DNA of 35,266 nt from Candidatus Woesearchaeota archaeon. Lineage in GTDB: Archaea > Nanobdellota > Nanobdellia > Woesearchaeales > UBA119. Each line of letters starts with the position of its first letter. Positions within the stretch are counted from its first letter, which is position 1. Shown piece after piece: positions 17,721 through 25,851 of this stretch. A program made the translations under genes and the position numbers. The stretch is from assembly GCA_030156615.1 (NCBI GenBank), contig JASGME010000012.1, positions 1 to 35,266 on the forward strand, written 5' to 3'. Below the pieces are notes generated by a model, which was given only the letters and a program-made list of their open reading frames with translations, was not told the origin of the DNA and did not search any database.

Positions 17721-18281
17721 ATGATGAATTCTGATGAATTTGTAAGGCTTTATGAAACGATTAATCTTAATGCAAACCTTGAGCTTAGAGAGATAAGCAA
17801 TTATCTTGATTTAGCAACAAGAGCTTTTCTGGCTCAGAAACTTCCATTCTTAAACAGGCATAAAGATGTCCATGCATCATACTGGAGCTCAACAATCATT
17901 GACGGGAGACGAGTTTTCGCTTTTCCTAATGATATTAAAGAAATCTATGACAAAATACCAAAGACAGGCTTATTTAAAGATTTAGAAGAAAAATTAAAGA
18001 GGTTTGCTATTGATGTAATTCTTGAAGATAAAGGTAAATACTTGATTTCAAGAATATATGATAAAATACAACTTGAAGAGATTGCAAATGAGCAATATTG
18101 CAATAATGAAACGAATGTTTTTGAAATAGACTTTTTGGCTAAAAATATGGATAAAGATATTTCAAAATCCTTTGTACAATACATGAAAGAGCATATTGAA
18201 ACTGTGCAATACAATACTTTTAATCTTGAACAAAGGGCTGCTCATAATGTAATTTATGAAATGATGAGAGAATTTCAATAG
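17721..18281 (+). CDS. Hypothetical protein, 186 aa
   Basis: I do not recognise this protein. It is rich in charged helical segments (LELREISNYLDLATRAFLAQKL, FKDLEEKLKRFAIDVILEDKGKYL) with a central YWSSTIIDGRRVFAFP stretch. There is no membrane segment and only one cysteine, so no metal site is likely. The gene opens with two ATGs; the first is given. An A/T box at about 17691-17700 would allow a leaderless start. It stands alone between the helicase and the ribosomal operon. Confidence 0.65.
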   Translation: MMNSDEFVRLYETINLNANLELREISNYLDLATRAFLAQKLPFLNRHKDVHASYWSSTIIDGRRVFAFPNDIKEIYDKIPKTGLFKDLEEKLKRFAIDVILEDKGKYLISRIYDKIQLEEIANEQYCNNETNVFEIDFLAKNMDKDISKSFVQYMKEHIETVQYNTFNLEQRAAHNVIYEMMREFQ

Positions 18282-18367
18282 ATAAAAGGAGAATTCTTTT
18301 AACAAAAGATTTAAAAACATCCCTCAAATCCCAAATACCTGTATTTAATCCATATGAGATGATACCA

Positions 18368-18676
18368 ATGAAAATTCCTAAGAGAATAAAAAGGTTCTGT
18401 CCTTATTGCAGAAAGCATGTTGAAGTCCTAGTAATACAAAACAAAAGAAGAAAACCAAGCCCGTCTAAAAAAGGTTCAAAGTACAGAGCAAGGCTTAGAG
18501 GAGAAGCAAGAGGCCATGGAAATAGAGGAAGATATTCAAAGCCTGCTGTTACGCAGTTTAAGATGACAGGGAAAAAGCAGACTAAAAAATATGACATTAG
18601 ATATAAGTGCACTGTTTGCAATAAATCTTTCACGCCTTCAGGTGGTAAAAGAACAAAAAGGTTTGAGATTGTATGA
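18368..18676 (+). CDS. rpl44e: Large ribosomal subunit protein eL42 (L44e)
   Basis: This is a zinc-ribbon protein near the ribosomal E site. CPYC near the start and CTVC near the end form the Cys4 zinc site. The middle is the conserved basic segment with RKPSPSKKGSKYRARLRGEARGHG and RYSKPAVTQFK. The in-frame ATG three codons upstream is rejected because the family starts MKIPKRI and GAGATGAT serves as an SD for ATG 18368. At 102 aa it is slightly longer than most archaeal copies. It is first in the operon L44e-S27e-aIF2alpha-Nop10-PAC2. GATTTAAAAACA near 18307 is the likely TATA box. Confidence 0.95.
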   Translation: MKIPKRIKRFCPYCRKHVEVLVIQNKRRKPSPSKKGSKYRARLRGEARGHGNRGRYSKPAVTQFKMTGKKQTKKYDIRYKCTVCNKSFTPSGGKRTKRFEIV

Positions 18677-18685
18677 GGTGAAAAC

Positions 18686-18868
18686 ATGAGTCTTAAAGAG
18701 CCAAAATCAATGTTTGTAAAGGTCAGATGCAGCAAATGCAAGAATGAACAAATCATATTTGGGAATGCTACAACGGTTGTAAATTGTCTCGTCTGCGGAA
18801 AGGAACTTGCTGTCCCTACTGGAGGGAGAGCTAAGATCAAATCAAGGATCTTGGAGAGTCTGAATTAA
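18686..18868 (+). CDS. rps27e: Small ribosomal subunit protein eS27
   Basis: This 60-aa zinc-ribbon ribosomal protein has its Cys4 site formed by CSKC (15-18) and CLVC (34-37), followed by the conserved PTGGRAKIKSRILE end. An SD (GAGGTGA) overlaps the L44e stop codon and lies 7 nt before the ATG, suggesting coupled translation. Two bases separate its stop from the aIF2-alpha ATG. Confidence 0.95.
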   Translation: MSLKEPKSMFVKVRCSKCKNEQIIFGNATTVVNCLVCGKELAVPTGGRAKIKSRILESLN

Positions 18869-18870
18869 GA

Positions 18871-19662
18871 ATGCTTTTTAGAAGATCTGATTTTCCTGAG
18901 GAAGGAGAAATAGTTCTATGCAGAGTTGAAAGCGTTAGTAAGAGTTCTGTTTTTGTTTCATTCCTTGAATACGACGGCCTTTCAGGAATCATCTCAATTT
19001 CAGAGATCGCCCCGGGAAGAATAAGGACAATTAGAAATTATGTAAAGGAAGGAATGATTATCGTTTGTAAGGTTTTGAGAGCTTTCCCTGAGAGAAAACA
19101 TTTTGAGCTCTCATTAAGACGTGTAAGTGATAAGGAGCGGAAGAACAAATTAGAGTTCATGAAGCAGGAACAAGCGGCAGAGAAGATAGTTGAGTTTATA
19201 GCCAAAAAGAATTCTCTTGATTTCAACAAACTTTACGATGCCATCACAGAAGAACTATTCAAAGAATATTCAAGCCTGTATGAGGCTTTTTATGATATTG
19301 CTACAACAAAAAAGGAGTTTCCGCTAAAAAAGATAGCTCCGGAAGTAAGAGAACAACTTATAAAAACAATTCACGATAGAATAAAACCAAAGGTAATGGA
19401 TATAGAAGGAAATTTCTTCTTAAGCAGCATTGCTGATAATGGCATTGAGCTCATAAAAAAAGCATTTAAAGAAATAAATGGCATAAAAACCCCTTCAGAT
19501 GAGCAAATTACAATTACATATGCAGGCAGTGGAAAATATCGTTTCGTTATTTCTGGTTCAGATTATAAAAAAATGGAAGAATATCTTGCTAAAATCATCA
19601 ATCATCTTGAGGAGTTCTCAAAAAAACATAAACTTGAGTTTTCTGTAGAAAGAAAGGAGTAA
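18871..19662 (+). CDS. Translation initiation factor aIF2 subunit alpha
   Basis: This is the alpha subunit of the heterotrimer that brings Met-tRNAi to the small ribosomal subunit. The N-terminal S1/OB domain (1-~85) has GEIVLCRVESVSKSSVFVSF and GLSGIISISEIAPGRIRTI, typical of eIF2-alpha. A helical domain (~88-175) and a C-terminal alpha/beta domain (~180-263, ITYAGSGKYRFVISGSDY) follow. The 263-aa length is standard. The start follows the S27e stop by 2 bp, with GGAGAG inside S27e as SD. The gene order with Nop10 downstream is a conserved archaeal arrangement. Confidence 0.96.
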   Translation: MLFRRSDFPEEGEIVLCRVESVSKSSVFVSFLEYDGLSGIISISEIAPGRIRTIRNYVKEGMIIVCKVLRAFPERKHFELSLRRVSDKERKNKLEFMKQEQAAEKIVEFIAKKNSLDFNKLYDAITEELFKEYSSLYEAFYDIATTKKEFPLKKIAPEVREQLIKTIHDRIKPKVMDIEGNFFLSSIADNGIELIKKAFKEINGIKTPSDEQITITYAGSGKYRFVISGSDYKKMEEYLAKIINHLEEFSKKHKLEFSVERKE

Positions 19663-19694
19663 AATTAATAAGTCTGTTCAAGCAAATAAAGAAA

Positions 19695-19874
19695 ATGGTC
19701 CATCATATTAAAAAATGTCCTAAATGTGGAATTTATACATTAAAGGAGATCTGCCCTAACTGCAAAATAACAACAATATCACCAAAACCGCCAAAATACT
19801 CACCATTTAGCAGGCTCGCTCAGTATAGAAGAGAAGCTTTGCGTGAAGAGAGAGAAAGAGATGAATTGATATGA
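19695..19874 (+). CDS. nop10: H/ACA RNP component Nop10
   Basis: This short 59-aa gene encodes the Nop10 component of the H/ACA pseudouridylation complex, which braces the Cbf5 active site. The N-terminal zinc ribbon is CPKCGIYTL (C8, C11) and CPNC (C20, C23). It is followed by the hallmark PKPPKYSPFSRLAQYRRE region and a basic/acidic helix. It lies 32 bp after aIF2-alpha and its TGA overlaps the next ATG (ATGA at 19871-19874), so translation is probably coupled. Confidence 0.96.
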   Translation: MVHHIKKCPKCGIYTLKEICPNCKITTISPKPPKYSPFSRLAQYRREALREERERDELI

Positions 19875-20635
19875 ATGAATTTAAAATTGAGGAATATTCA
19901 AGAGTTCCGAAGCTGAAAAAAGCAGTCGTATTAGAAGGCCTTCCGGGAATTGCGAATGTAGGAAAGATTGCCGTAGATTACTTAGCAAGAAGTCTTAAAT
20001 CAAAAAAATTCCTTTCAATAACATCAGATTATTTCCCAGCAGTGGCTTATATTACTGAGAAAAGTTCAATCGGAAGAGCAAAAGTGGATTTTAGTTATGC
20101 AAGGGTAAAAAAGCGGGATTTTATTTTTATTACAGGCAATAGCCAACCTTCTTCAGAACCATATTCTTACATCTTTGCCAGATTAATCCTTAAATGGCTA
20201 GATGAGCATGACGTAAATACATTAATAACGACAGGAGGTATAGGTCTAATTTATCTTCCACAGAATCCGAAGGTGTATTGCGTAACTAACAAGAGACATT
20301 TAGCAAAAGAATTTGAGAAACATGGTGCAAATCCAAATGCCTATGGAGTTGTTGGTTCAATTGCAGGTGCAACTGGGTTATTGATATCATTAGCTGATGA
20401 ATTTAAGCTTGATGCAGCATCTTTATTAGCAGAAACATTAGCAAACCCGTTCTATGTGGGGGTGAGCTCCGCCAAACCAATAGTTGAAATCCTAAACAAT
20501 CAATACAATCTTGGGATTAAAAAGGAAGAAATTGAAAAAGAGTTTAAAGAACCTGTTGAGATTGATAGTTTAAAAGATATAAATCCTAAAGCAAAAACTG
20601 AAGGATATACGATGGATGTAAATTATATAGGATAA
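19871..20635 (+). CDS. PAC2-family protein (proteasome assembly chaperone-like)
   Basis: This 254-aa member of the archaeal PAC2/COG2047 family is related to proteasome assembly chaperones. Recognisable parts are LEGLPGIANVGKIAVDYLAR (about 18-37), the TGNSQPSSEPYSYIFA segment and a TTGGIGL motif near the middle. GVVGSIAGATGLLISLADE follows, then the LLAETLANPFYVG region. The gene overlaps nop10 by 4 nt and ends the translation operon. A proteasome beta gene in the same window agrees with the chaperone idea, but activity has not been shown for most archaeal members. Confidence 0.9.
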   Translation: MNEFKIEEYSRVPKLKKAVVLEGLPGIANVGKIAVDYLARSLKSKKFLSITSDYFPAVAYITEKSSIGRAKVDFSYARVKKRDFIFITGNSQPSSEPYSYIFARLILKWLDEHDVNTLITTGGIGLIYLPQNPKVYCVTNKRHLAKEFEKHGANPNAYGVVGSIAGATGLLISLADEFKLDAASLLAETLANPFYVGVSSAKPIVEILNNQYNLGIKKEEIEKEFKEPVEIDSLKDINPKAKTEGYTMDVNYIG

Positions 20636-20671
20636 AAAGGTTTTTAAATAATTCTTTTCTCTTATTTTCTT

Positions 20672-20746
20672 GGACCAGTAGCCTAGTCTGGATAGGGCAC
20701 CGGCCTTCTAAGCCGGGGATCGGGGGTTCAAATCCCTCCTGGCCCG
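20672..20746 (+). tRNA. tRNA-Arg (anticodon TCT)
   Basis: D stem GCCT/GGGC, anticodon stem CCGGC/GCCGG and T stem GGGGG/CCCTC fold well. The loop CTTCTAA gives anticodon TCT at 20707-20709, and the discriminator is G746. The acceptor stem GGACCAG/CTGGCCC has an A-C mismatch at position 3-70 (20674-20743); the common archaeal form would be A-U. A TTTTTAAATAATT box lies about 26 bp upstream. CCA is not encoded. Confidence 0.92.
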
Positions 20747-20755
20747 TTCAGAATA

Positions 20756-21550
20756 TCAGCATTCATACTCTTCTGTTCTTATTCTTGTCTCGTTGTAATA
20801 TTCAATCTCCTCAAATGTTTTTGTTAATTCTTTGAAACATCCTTCAACTCTCTTTCTTTCAAGGAAGTCTTCATTTAAAATACTTAAATCGCCACTAGTC
20901 CTTTCTCCAACAAATTCATCGTGAAATACTTGTCTGCATTCCTCCTTTGGCAAAATTCTCTGTAAAACAATAGCATAATCCTTCTTCATATCTTTTTCAG
21001 TATACCACTTATATCTTATAGGTGTAGAAGATTCATATATCGCTGGAACAACAAATGTTACAGATTCTTCACCAACTGATTCGTTCTGTCCAAGAATATT
21101 TGTTCTTAAAAAATCAAGTCTAATCTCTACACAAAGCGAAGCATTTTCATTGTTGTATAGAAGAGCTTCTTTCATGTAATATACATCCTTTACTGTTCCA
21201 TTCACAAGTACATCTTCCCATTTTCTCGTTATTGTTTTAACAGAAATATTGTAATCAGCAGGATCGCAAGATATCTGCGTAACATTATAAGTTTTTGTTC
21301 TATTAAGTGTAACATTGTATTCAACATTCCTTAAACATTTTTTCGTATCTTTTGCAGTTTCATTTGTTTCATTCTTTGGCAGCCACCATTCATCTTCTTT
21401 TGTTTCTTCTTTAGGATTCAAAGTTTCTGGATTAATATTATATTCTTTCCTTAAATCCATTGAACTTTTGATAGCAACCGCAATAAAAACAAATACAATC
21501 ACTCCTATAAAAAGGAGTAAAACCTTGAATCCAGCAACTCCTCTTTTCAT
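20756..21550 (-). CDS. Membrane-anchored, sequon-rich extracytoplasmic protein, 264 aa
   Basis: I do not recognise this family. The N-terminus is MKRG then a single hydrophobic helix (about 9-29, LLLFIGVIVFVFIAVAI), so the rest is predicted outside the membrane. The exterior part has ten N-x-S/T sequons, suggesting heavy N-glycosylation, and several cysteines including the final residue. GAGGTAAG upstream of ATG 21550 is a good SD. It is the last gene of a minus-strand operon, 20 bp after AMP phosphorylase. Its function is unknown. Confidence 0.75.
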   Translation of the reverse strand: MKRGVAGFKVLLLFIGVIVFVFIAVAIKSSMDLRKEYNINPETLNPKEETKEDEWWLPKNETNETAKDTKKCLRNVEYNVTLNRTKTYNVTQISCDPADYNISVKTITRKWEDVLVNGTVKDVYYMKEALLYNNENASLCVEIRLDFLRTNILGQNESVGEESVTFVVPAIYESSTPIRYKWYTEKDMKKDYAIVLQRILPKEECRQVFHDEFVGERTSGDLSILNEDFLERKRVEGCFKELTKTFEEIEYYNETRIRTEEYEC

Positions 21551-21570
21551 TTAACTTACCTCTTATTATC

Positions 21571-23067
21571 TTATTGCTTTATCAAATATGGATTGTTTTG
21601 ATTTATATATTTTGTTGCCTCGTTTAGTTTTTTCATATTCTCTGCGTAAAGTTCAAACAATATTTGATTCTTTTCAACCTTTTCCCCTCTCAAAGCCTTA
21701 AGATAAATTCCAGCTCCTTTATCCTTTGGTGCTCCTGCAATCCTTGCTGCATATGCTATCAAATCATTTCTTATGAGGGACACAACGCCACTTTTATTTG
21801 CTCTAATGAATGTTTTATATTGTCCCAAACTTACTTTTGAAGAAGAGTCAATCCTTAAGCCTTGAGCTCTTGCAATCTCAAAGAACTTATCCCTTGCCAT
21901 TCCACTATTCATTATTTCCTCTGCCATCTTGTTTCCTGTTCCTTTATTTGCCTTTCCAGCTAGCTCAAGCAGTTTCCCAGAAAGCATAATCCCCTTTTTC
22001 TTTAAATCTGCTGGTGCAAGAGGATGATTCTCAAATATCCTCAATGTGTCTCTTGCTTCCAACGCCGGTCCAATTCCTCTCCCTATAGGTCCATTAGCTT
22101 TTGTAATAATAACCTCTGTTCTTAATCCAATCCTCTTACTGACGCCTCTGAATAATTCTGCCAGTCTTAACCCCTCTTTCATGCTTTTTATCTTTGCATA
22201 TCTTCCAACAGGAATATCTATAAGCACAATATCGCTTGAGACAGATTTCTTTTTTGCAAGAACACTAGCTACCATTTGTTCAAAGGAGTCAATAGCCATA
22301 GGATGCTCAATTCTTATGATTTTATCATCTGCAGGTGCGAGAGAAAGGGCTCCTCCCCAAATCATACATCCTCCAGTCTTCTTTACAACCCTGAATATGT
22401 CATCTTCTTTTAATTCAACATTAAAGATTACTTCCATGGCATCTGCAGTTCCTGCCGGGCTTGTTATGCTTCTTGAAGATGTTTTTGGAATAGTCAATCC
22501 TGCTGCAGCAACTATTGAAACCACTATTGGTGTTGTCCTGTTGCCTGCAACTCCACCTATGCAATGCTTGTCTACAACAAGCTCTGAATCAAATTTCAAC
22601 ACATCGCCGGTCTTATACATAGCTTCTGTTAAATACGAGGTTTCCTGAAGTGAAAGTCCTCTTATATAAGACCCAGCAACAAAGTATGTTAATTCAATGC
22701 TTGATAAATTATTGTTTGTTATTCCTTCAACAATCTTATTTATTTGATCTTTTGAAAGTCTCTTCCCATCAAGCTTATCCTTAATGTATCTAACTGCTTC
22801 AGAAATTGCGACAGGCTCAATCTCGCAGTACATCCCATCAATTGCATCAAGCAGTTTAGATGCTTCATAATTAAGTCCGATCTCTCCCTCTTTTATTTCG
22901 TATAGGCTTTCATCCAGCGTAGCAGTTATCTTCTTGTGATTTTTAATTCCTCTGATGAGGATTCTCTCACCACGATGGGCATTCAGGCGTGCAGCATCCT
23001 CTGTATTTAAAATGCAAATAAGACTATTTCCAGAAGACCAGTCCATCTTTTTTACTTTTAATTTCAT
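21571..23067 (-). CDS. deoA: AMP phosphorylase (thymidine phosphorylase family)
   Basis: This enzyme splits AMP (also CMP and UMP) with phosphate, giving ribose-1,5-bisphosphate and base. It is the entry step of the archaeal nucleotide pathway that can feed form III RuBisCO. The N-terminal ~85 residues (SSGNSLICILN, ARLNAHRGERILIRG) are the extra domain that separates archaeal AMP phosphorylase from bacterial DeoA. The core has DKHCIGGVAGNRTTP at 166-180 and SSRSITSPAGTADAMEVI at 197-214, the phosphate/nucleoside site of the family. The 498-aa length is normal. An SD (GAGGTAAA) precedes the ATG. Neither R15P isomerase nor RuBisCO is in this window. Confidence 0.94.
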   Translation of the reverse strand: MKLKVKKMDWSSGNSLICILNTEDAARLNAHRGERILIRGIKNHKKITATLDESLYEIKEGEIGLNYEASKLLDAIDGMYCEIEPVAISEAVRYIKDKLDGKRLSKDQINKIVEGITNNNLSSIELTYFVAGSYIRGLSLQETSYLTEAMYKTGDVLKFDSELVVDKHCIGGVAGNRTTPIVVSIVAAAGLTIPKTSSRSITSPAGTADAMEVIFNVELKEDDIFRVVKKTGGCMIWGGALSLAPADDKIIRIEHPMAIDSFEQMVASVLAKKKSVSSDIVLIDIPVGRYAKIKSMKEGLRLAELFRGVSKRIGLRTEVIITKANGPIGRGIGPALEARDTLRIFENHPLAPADLKKKGIMLSGKLLELAGKANKGTGNKMAEEIMNSGMARDKFFEIARAQGLRIDSSSKVSLGQYKTFIRANKSGVVSLIRNDLIAYAARIAGAPKDKGAGIYLKALRGEKVEKNQILFELYAENMKKLNEATKYINQNNPYLIKQ

Positions 23068-23087
23068 TTTACCTCTTATACCTCCTT

Positions 23088-24182
23088 TTAGTTTTGTTTA
23101 ATATTATACTCCTCAATGTAAATCTGTATTATTTTAATCAGGAAACTTATTATTATAGGCCCGATAAAAATCCCAATAAATCCAAAAGCCTGCAGGCCGC
23201 CAAATGCTGAAACAAGGACAACAATAGGATGCATAGCAGTCCTTTGACTTACAAACTTAGATCTTATAAAAGCATCTATGTTCGCAACAGCAATCGCTCC
23301 CCATATAATCACAAAGATTCCATACCATATGAAATTTGTTCCATTTAATCCTATTCCTCTAATTATATTAATTATTCCTAAAGGAATCCAAACCAATCCA
23401 GTTCCTATAACAGGGATAAAAGAAGATATTGCCATGAAGATTCCCCAGATTATTATGCCAGGATTAGGAATATCAAAAATGAGGGCTCCGATTAAGAGTC
23501 CTAAGCTTCCTGTCAAACCCTGAACAATAGATACAATTATTTGTCCAAAGATAACAGAAGTTGCAGTATTGCTTAGCTCTTTAAACACAGCAACCTTGTT
23601 TTTCTTTGTTAATGGAAGAAGATTTTCAAAGAAATTGGCAATCTTCTCCCCATCTATAAACAAGAAAAATGTTATGAATAATACAAATATAGTAGATACT
23701 ATTAGGCTTGGAACTCCTATCAATAAATTCCTTATCAAGCCGACTAAATAATTGATTGATTGTGTAAGATTTTCGTTTATTGCTTTTGTAAGTTCTGGCC
23801 TTTCGGCGAAAAAGTAAAATATCCTCTCTTTCAATGTACAAGTTGTAAGTGTGCAATCCAGTGGCTCAGTCGTTTTTATCTCATTGAATATTAATATAGC
23901 ATCATTGTATAAATTAACCATCTCTTTAACCAATAAGTTTGCCAATATACCAAATAATACTATGGCAACAACAATTATAATTGCAATTACAAGAAGGGAT
24001 GCTATTGCCTTGTTTTTGATAGCTCCTTGAATCTTTTTGTATAATGGATAAAAGAGATAACTTAAGAGAGCTGCAGAAATAACTATTTTTAACATTGGCT
24101 GTATTGTTAAAAAGGAAAGTACAATCAATGCAATCAAAAGTGCTAAAACTAACCATTCGTTAATCTTTTTCTTAGATTTCAT
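23088..24182 (-). CDS. AI-2E family (PerM-like) membrane permease
   Basis: This 364-aa multi-spanning protein is of the AI-2E/COG0628 family. About eight hydrophobic helices are visible: two at the N-terminus, one near 60-85 and the rest after residue 150. The family-typical loop PLTKKNKVAVFKELSNTATSVIFGQIIVSIVQG comes before FIPVIGTGLVWIPLG and AFGFIGIFIGPIIISFLI. Members export small molecules or ions, and the substrate here is unknown. CTLTTC in the loop after the third helix supplies two external cysteines. TTTTTAAACTATC about 26 bp upstream gives a leaderless start. It heads an operon with AMP phosphorylase 20 bp downstream. Confidence 0.9.
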   Translation of the reverse strand: MKSKKKINEWLVLALLIALIVLSFLTIQPMLKIVISAALLSYLFYPLYKKIQGAIKNKAIASLLVIAIIIVVAIVLFGILANLLVKEMVNLYNDAILIFNEIKTTEPLDCTLTTCTLKERIFYFFAERPELTKAINENLTQSINYLVGLIRNLLIGVPSLIVSTIFVLFITFFLFIDGEKIANFFENLLPLTKKNKVAVFKELSNTATSVIFGQIIVSIVQGLTGSLGLLIGALIFDIPNPGIIIWGIFMAISSFIPVIGTGLVWIPLGIINIIRGIGLNGTNFIWYGIFVIIWGAIAVANIDAFIRSKFVSQRTAMHPIVVLVSAFGGLQAFGFIGIFIGPIIISFLIKIIQIYIEEYNIKQN

Positions 24183-24268
24183 CAGTTAATTTTGTCTATT
24201 GATAGTTTAAAAACATTTTGTTTATGGCATATCTCTCAGCTAATTTTGGGCAAAAGTTAGGAATTTAT

Positions 24269-24693
24269 CTATTTTAAATAAATCTCTCCTTCATATATAA
24301 GATAATCGCCATCTGAATTTTTCTTCTGAGTAACAAAGAATTCTACGCTGTCTGATTGAATGTTCTTTATTATTATATCTTCAAGGTTGCCTCCTTCAAT
24401 CTTTTCCCTTGCAAGCATCTTTCCTTCATCGTTAAAAAGAGCAATATACTCGCATGAAGGAAGATCCCAACTTTTCCCATGTTTATCTGAGATGCTTAAA
24501 TAATAATTCTTTGAATCTATTGAGAATTGTTGCTTTGTTGAGTCATATTCTTTATCTCAGTCTGAGTTATAGAAGAATTTGCAAAATATACATTCGGAAT
24601 CATGGCAATTGCAGAAGCGATTCCTCCAATAGCTAACTTCAAATGCAGAGAGCTTCTTTCTTGTTTCTTCAAACCTGATTCTTTGTTTTTCAT
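24269..24693 (-). pseudogene. Small exported-protein gene split by a frameshift
   Basis: Read from ATG 24693, frame one gives MKNKESGLKKQERSS, a hydrophobic stretch (LKLAIGGIASAIAMIPNVYFANS) and then a stop after about 58 codons. Shifting one frame near 24541-24560 opens STKQQFSIDSKNYYLSISDK and continues through CEYIALFNDEGKMLAREKIEG to IYEGEIYLK and TAG at 24269. The total of 425 nt is one base short of a whole number of codons. The second part is clearly coding-like, so this looks like an exported or anchored ~141-aa protein that lost one base, or a sequencing error. The product family is unknown. A TATA-like CTTTTTAAAGAG lies ~26 bp before the ATG. Confidence 0.7.
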
Positions 24694-24852
24694 GGTATTA
24701 CTCTAAAGGAACGAAATTCTCTTTAAAAAGTTTTGTTGCTTGCAAAAGATAGAAAGGATTTTTCTTTATTTAAAGGTTTAAGGCAGTGAAGACAAAATAA
24801 TTCAGAAATAAAAGTAAAAAATAAAGGACATGAAGCTAAAAATATAGCATTT

Positions 24853-25014
24853 TTAGAACTTTTTATGTTTTTGGTAACACTCCCTGCAATAGACAGGCTT
24901 TCCTTCAGTAGGTTTAAATGGAACCTCACATTCTTTTCCACAATCTGAGCAGATTGCCTTATACATTTTTCTTGGCCCAAAATCCCTTCTGAATCCACTT
25001 TCTTTTCTCATCAT
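24853..25014 (-). CDS. CxxC-x17-CxxC zinc-ribbon protein, 53 aa
   Basis: This short gene encodes MMRKESGFRRDFGPRKMYKA followed by a zinc-ribbon. C22-x2-C25 and C43-x2-C46 are separated by exactly 17 residues, with an extra C28 (SDCGKEC) and the conserved PFKPTEGKPVYC stretch. This is the CxxC-x17-CxxC domain common in archaea and candidate-phylum bacteria; its role is unknown but nucleic-acid binding is plausible. An SD (AGGTGA) precedes the ATG. The longer open frame on the same strand in another register is a shadow without these motifs. Confidence 0.88.
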   Translation of the reverse strand: MMRKESGFRRDFGPRKMYKAICSDCGKECEVPFKPTEGKPVYCRECYQKHKKF

Positions 25015-25257
25015 ATTTTTCACCTAGTTTTTATATTTGCCATCCAAAGAATAGACATTCAAGAATTCATCTATTTTATCAGATATTTTAGAACTCTAAG
25101 ATATCTTTTGTATGACTTAAAAGATGTAATATGAAGATGTATTTAAGGCTAACTGTTTAATTCTTTCTTATTGAGGTTTTAGGTGATTTTGGCATAATCT
25201 CAGTCGATAAATTCTGCGATTTGCCCATAAAAAATGTAGTTTCAATAGTTAGAAAGC
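25015..25257. other. Intergenic stretch without a supported gene
   Basis: This 243-bp A/T-rich stretch lies between the zinc-ribbon gene and the restriction-enzyme remnant. It contains the upstream SD region of the zinc-ribbon gene near 25020-25028. The only other item is a 23-codon minus-strand frame starting MGKSQNLSTE, which is too short to support. It is probably decayed sequence continuous with the remnant. Confidence 0.4.
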
Positions 25258-25851
25258 TTATATGCTGACCCAATTTTGAGCAACTAGTTCTGCCTGCTTC
25301 AAAACAGTTTCTGTTGCTCTCTTCTCTTTATCTGGAGGATAACCATATCTTCTTAAAATCTTCTTGACTTTCAAACGAATTTCTGCTTGCACACTTTCTC
25401 TTTGAGTCCAGTCTATTGTTACGCTTTTCCTAATCATTTGTGTCAATTCTAATGCAATCTTTCTAAGTGTTTCATCTCCCAAAACTTTAACAGCACTGTC
25501 ATTTACTCCAAGAGCGTCATAAAATGCTATCTCATCGTCGTTCATATTAAGCTCTTTGCCTCTATTCTTTTCATCCCTTATTTTTCTTGCTAGTTCAATC
25601 AATTCTTCTATTACTTGAGCAGCTTCTATGCTTCTATTCGTATATCTCTTAATTGTTTTCTCGAGCAACTCTGTAAATGATTTGGCCTCTACTATGTTTT
25701 TCTTTGAAATAATTCTTATTTCATCATTTAGTAATTTCTTTAACGCCTCAAACGCAAGATTTTTCTGTGGCATTTCTTTGACTTCTTCCAAAAATCCATC
25801 TGACAAAATAGAAAGTTCTGGCTTCTGGATTCCAGCTCTTCTTTCATTTAA
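25258..25851 (-). pseudogene. C-terminal remnant of a type I restriction R subunit (HsdR, DUF3387 region)
   Basis: The open frame encodes about 197 residues that match the C-terminal end of HsdR. It begins [20 protein letters not shown], then [38 protein letters not shown] and [26 protein letters not shown] and [12 protein letters not shown] follow near the end. Full HsdR is roughly 1000 residues with nuclease and DEAD motor domains, none of which is present upstream. There is no proper start: an in-frame ATG-less stretch runs into TAA at 25852-25854. The coding order is intact to the natural stop, so this is the tail of a deleted type I restriction locus. No hsdM or hsdS is visible. Confidence 0.82.

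Noticed and set aside
22046-22648. 200-codon open frame on the plus strand
   Set aside because: It lies antisense to the AMP phosphorylase gene, has no motif, promoter or SD, and is a frame shadow of a well-conserved gene.
24723-24998. 91-codon minus-strand open frame
   Set aside because: It overlaps the CxxC-x17-CxxC gene in another register; the shorter frame has the SD and zinc motif.
25130-25230. 23-codon minus-strand frame starting MGKSQNLSTE
   Set aside because: Too short, with no SD and no recognisable motif; may be decayed sequence.
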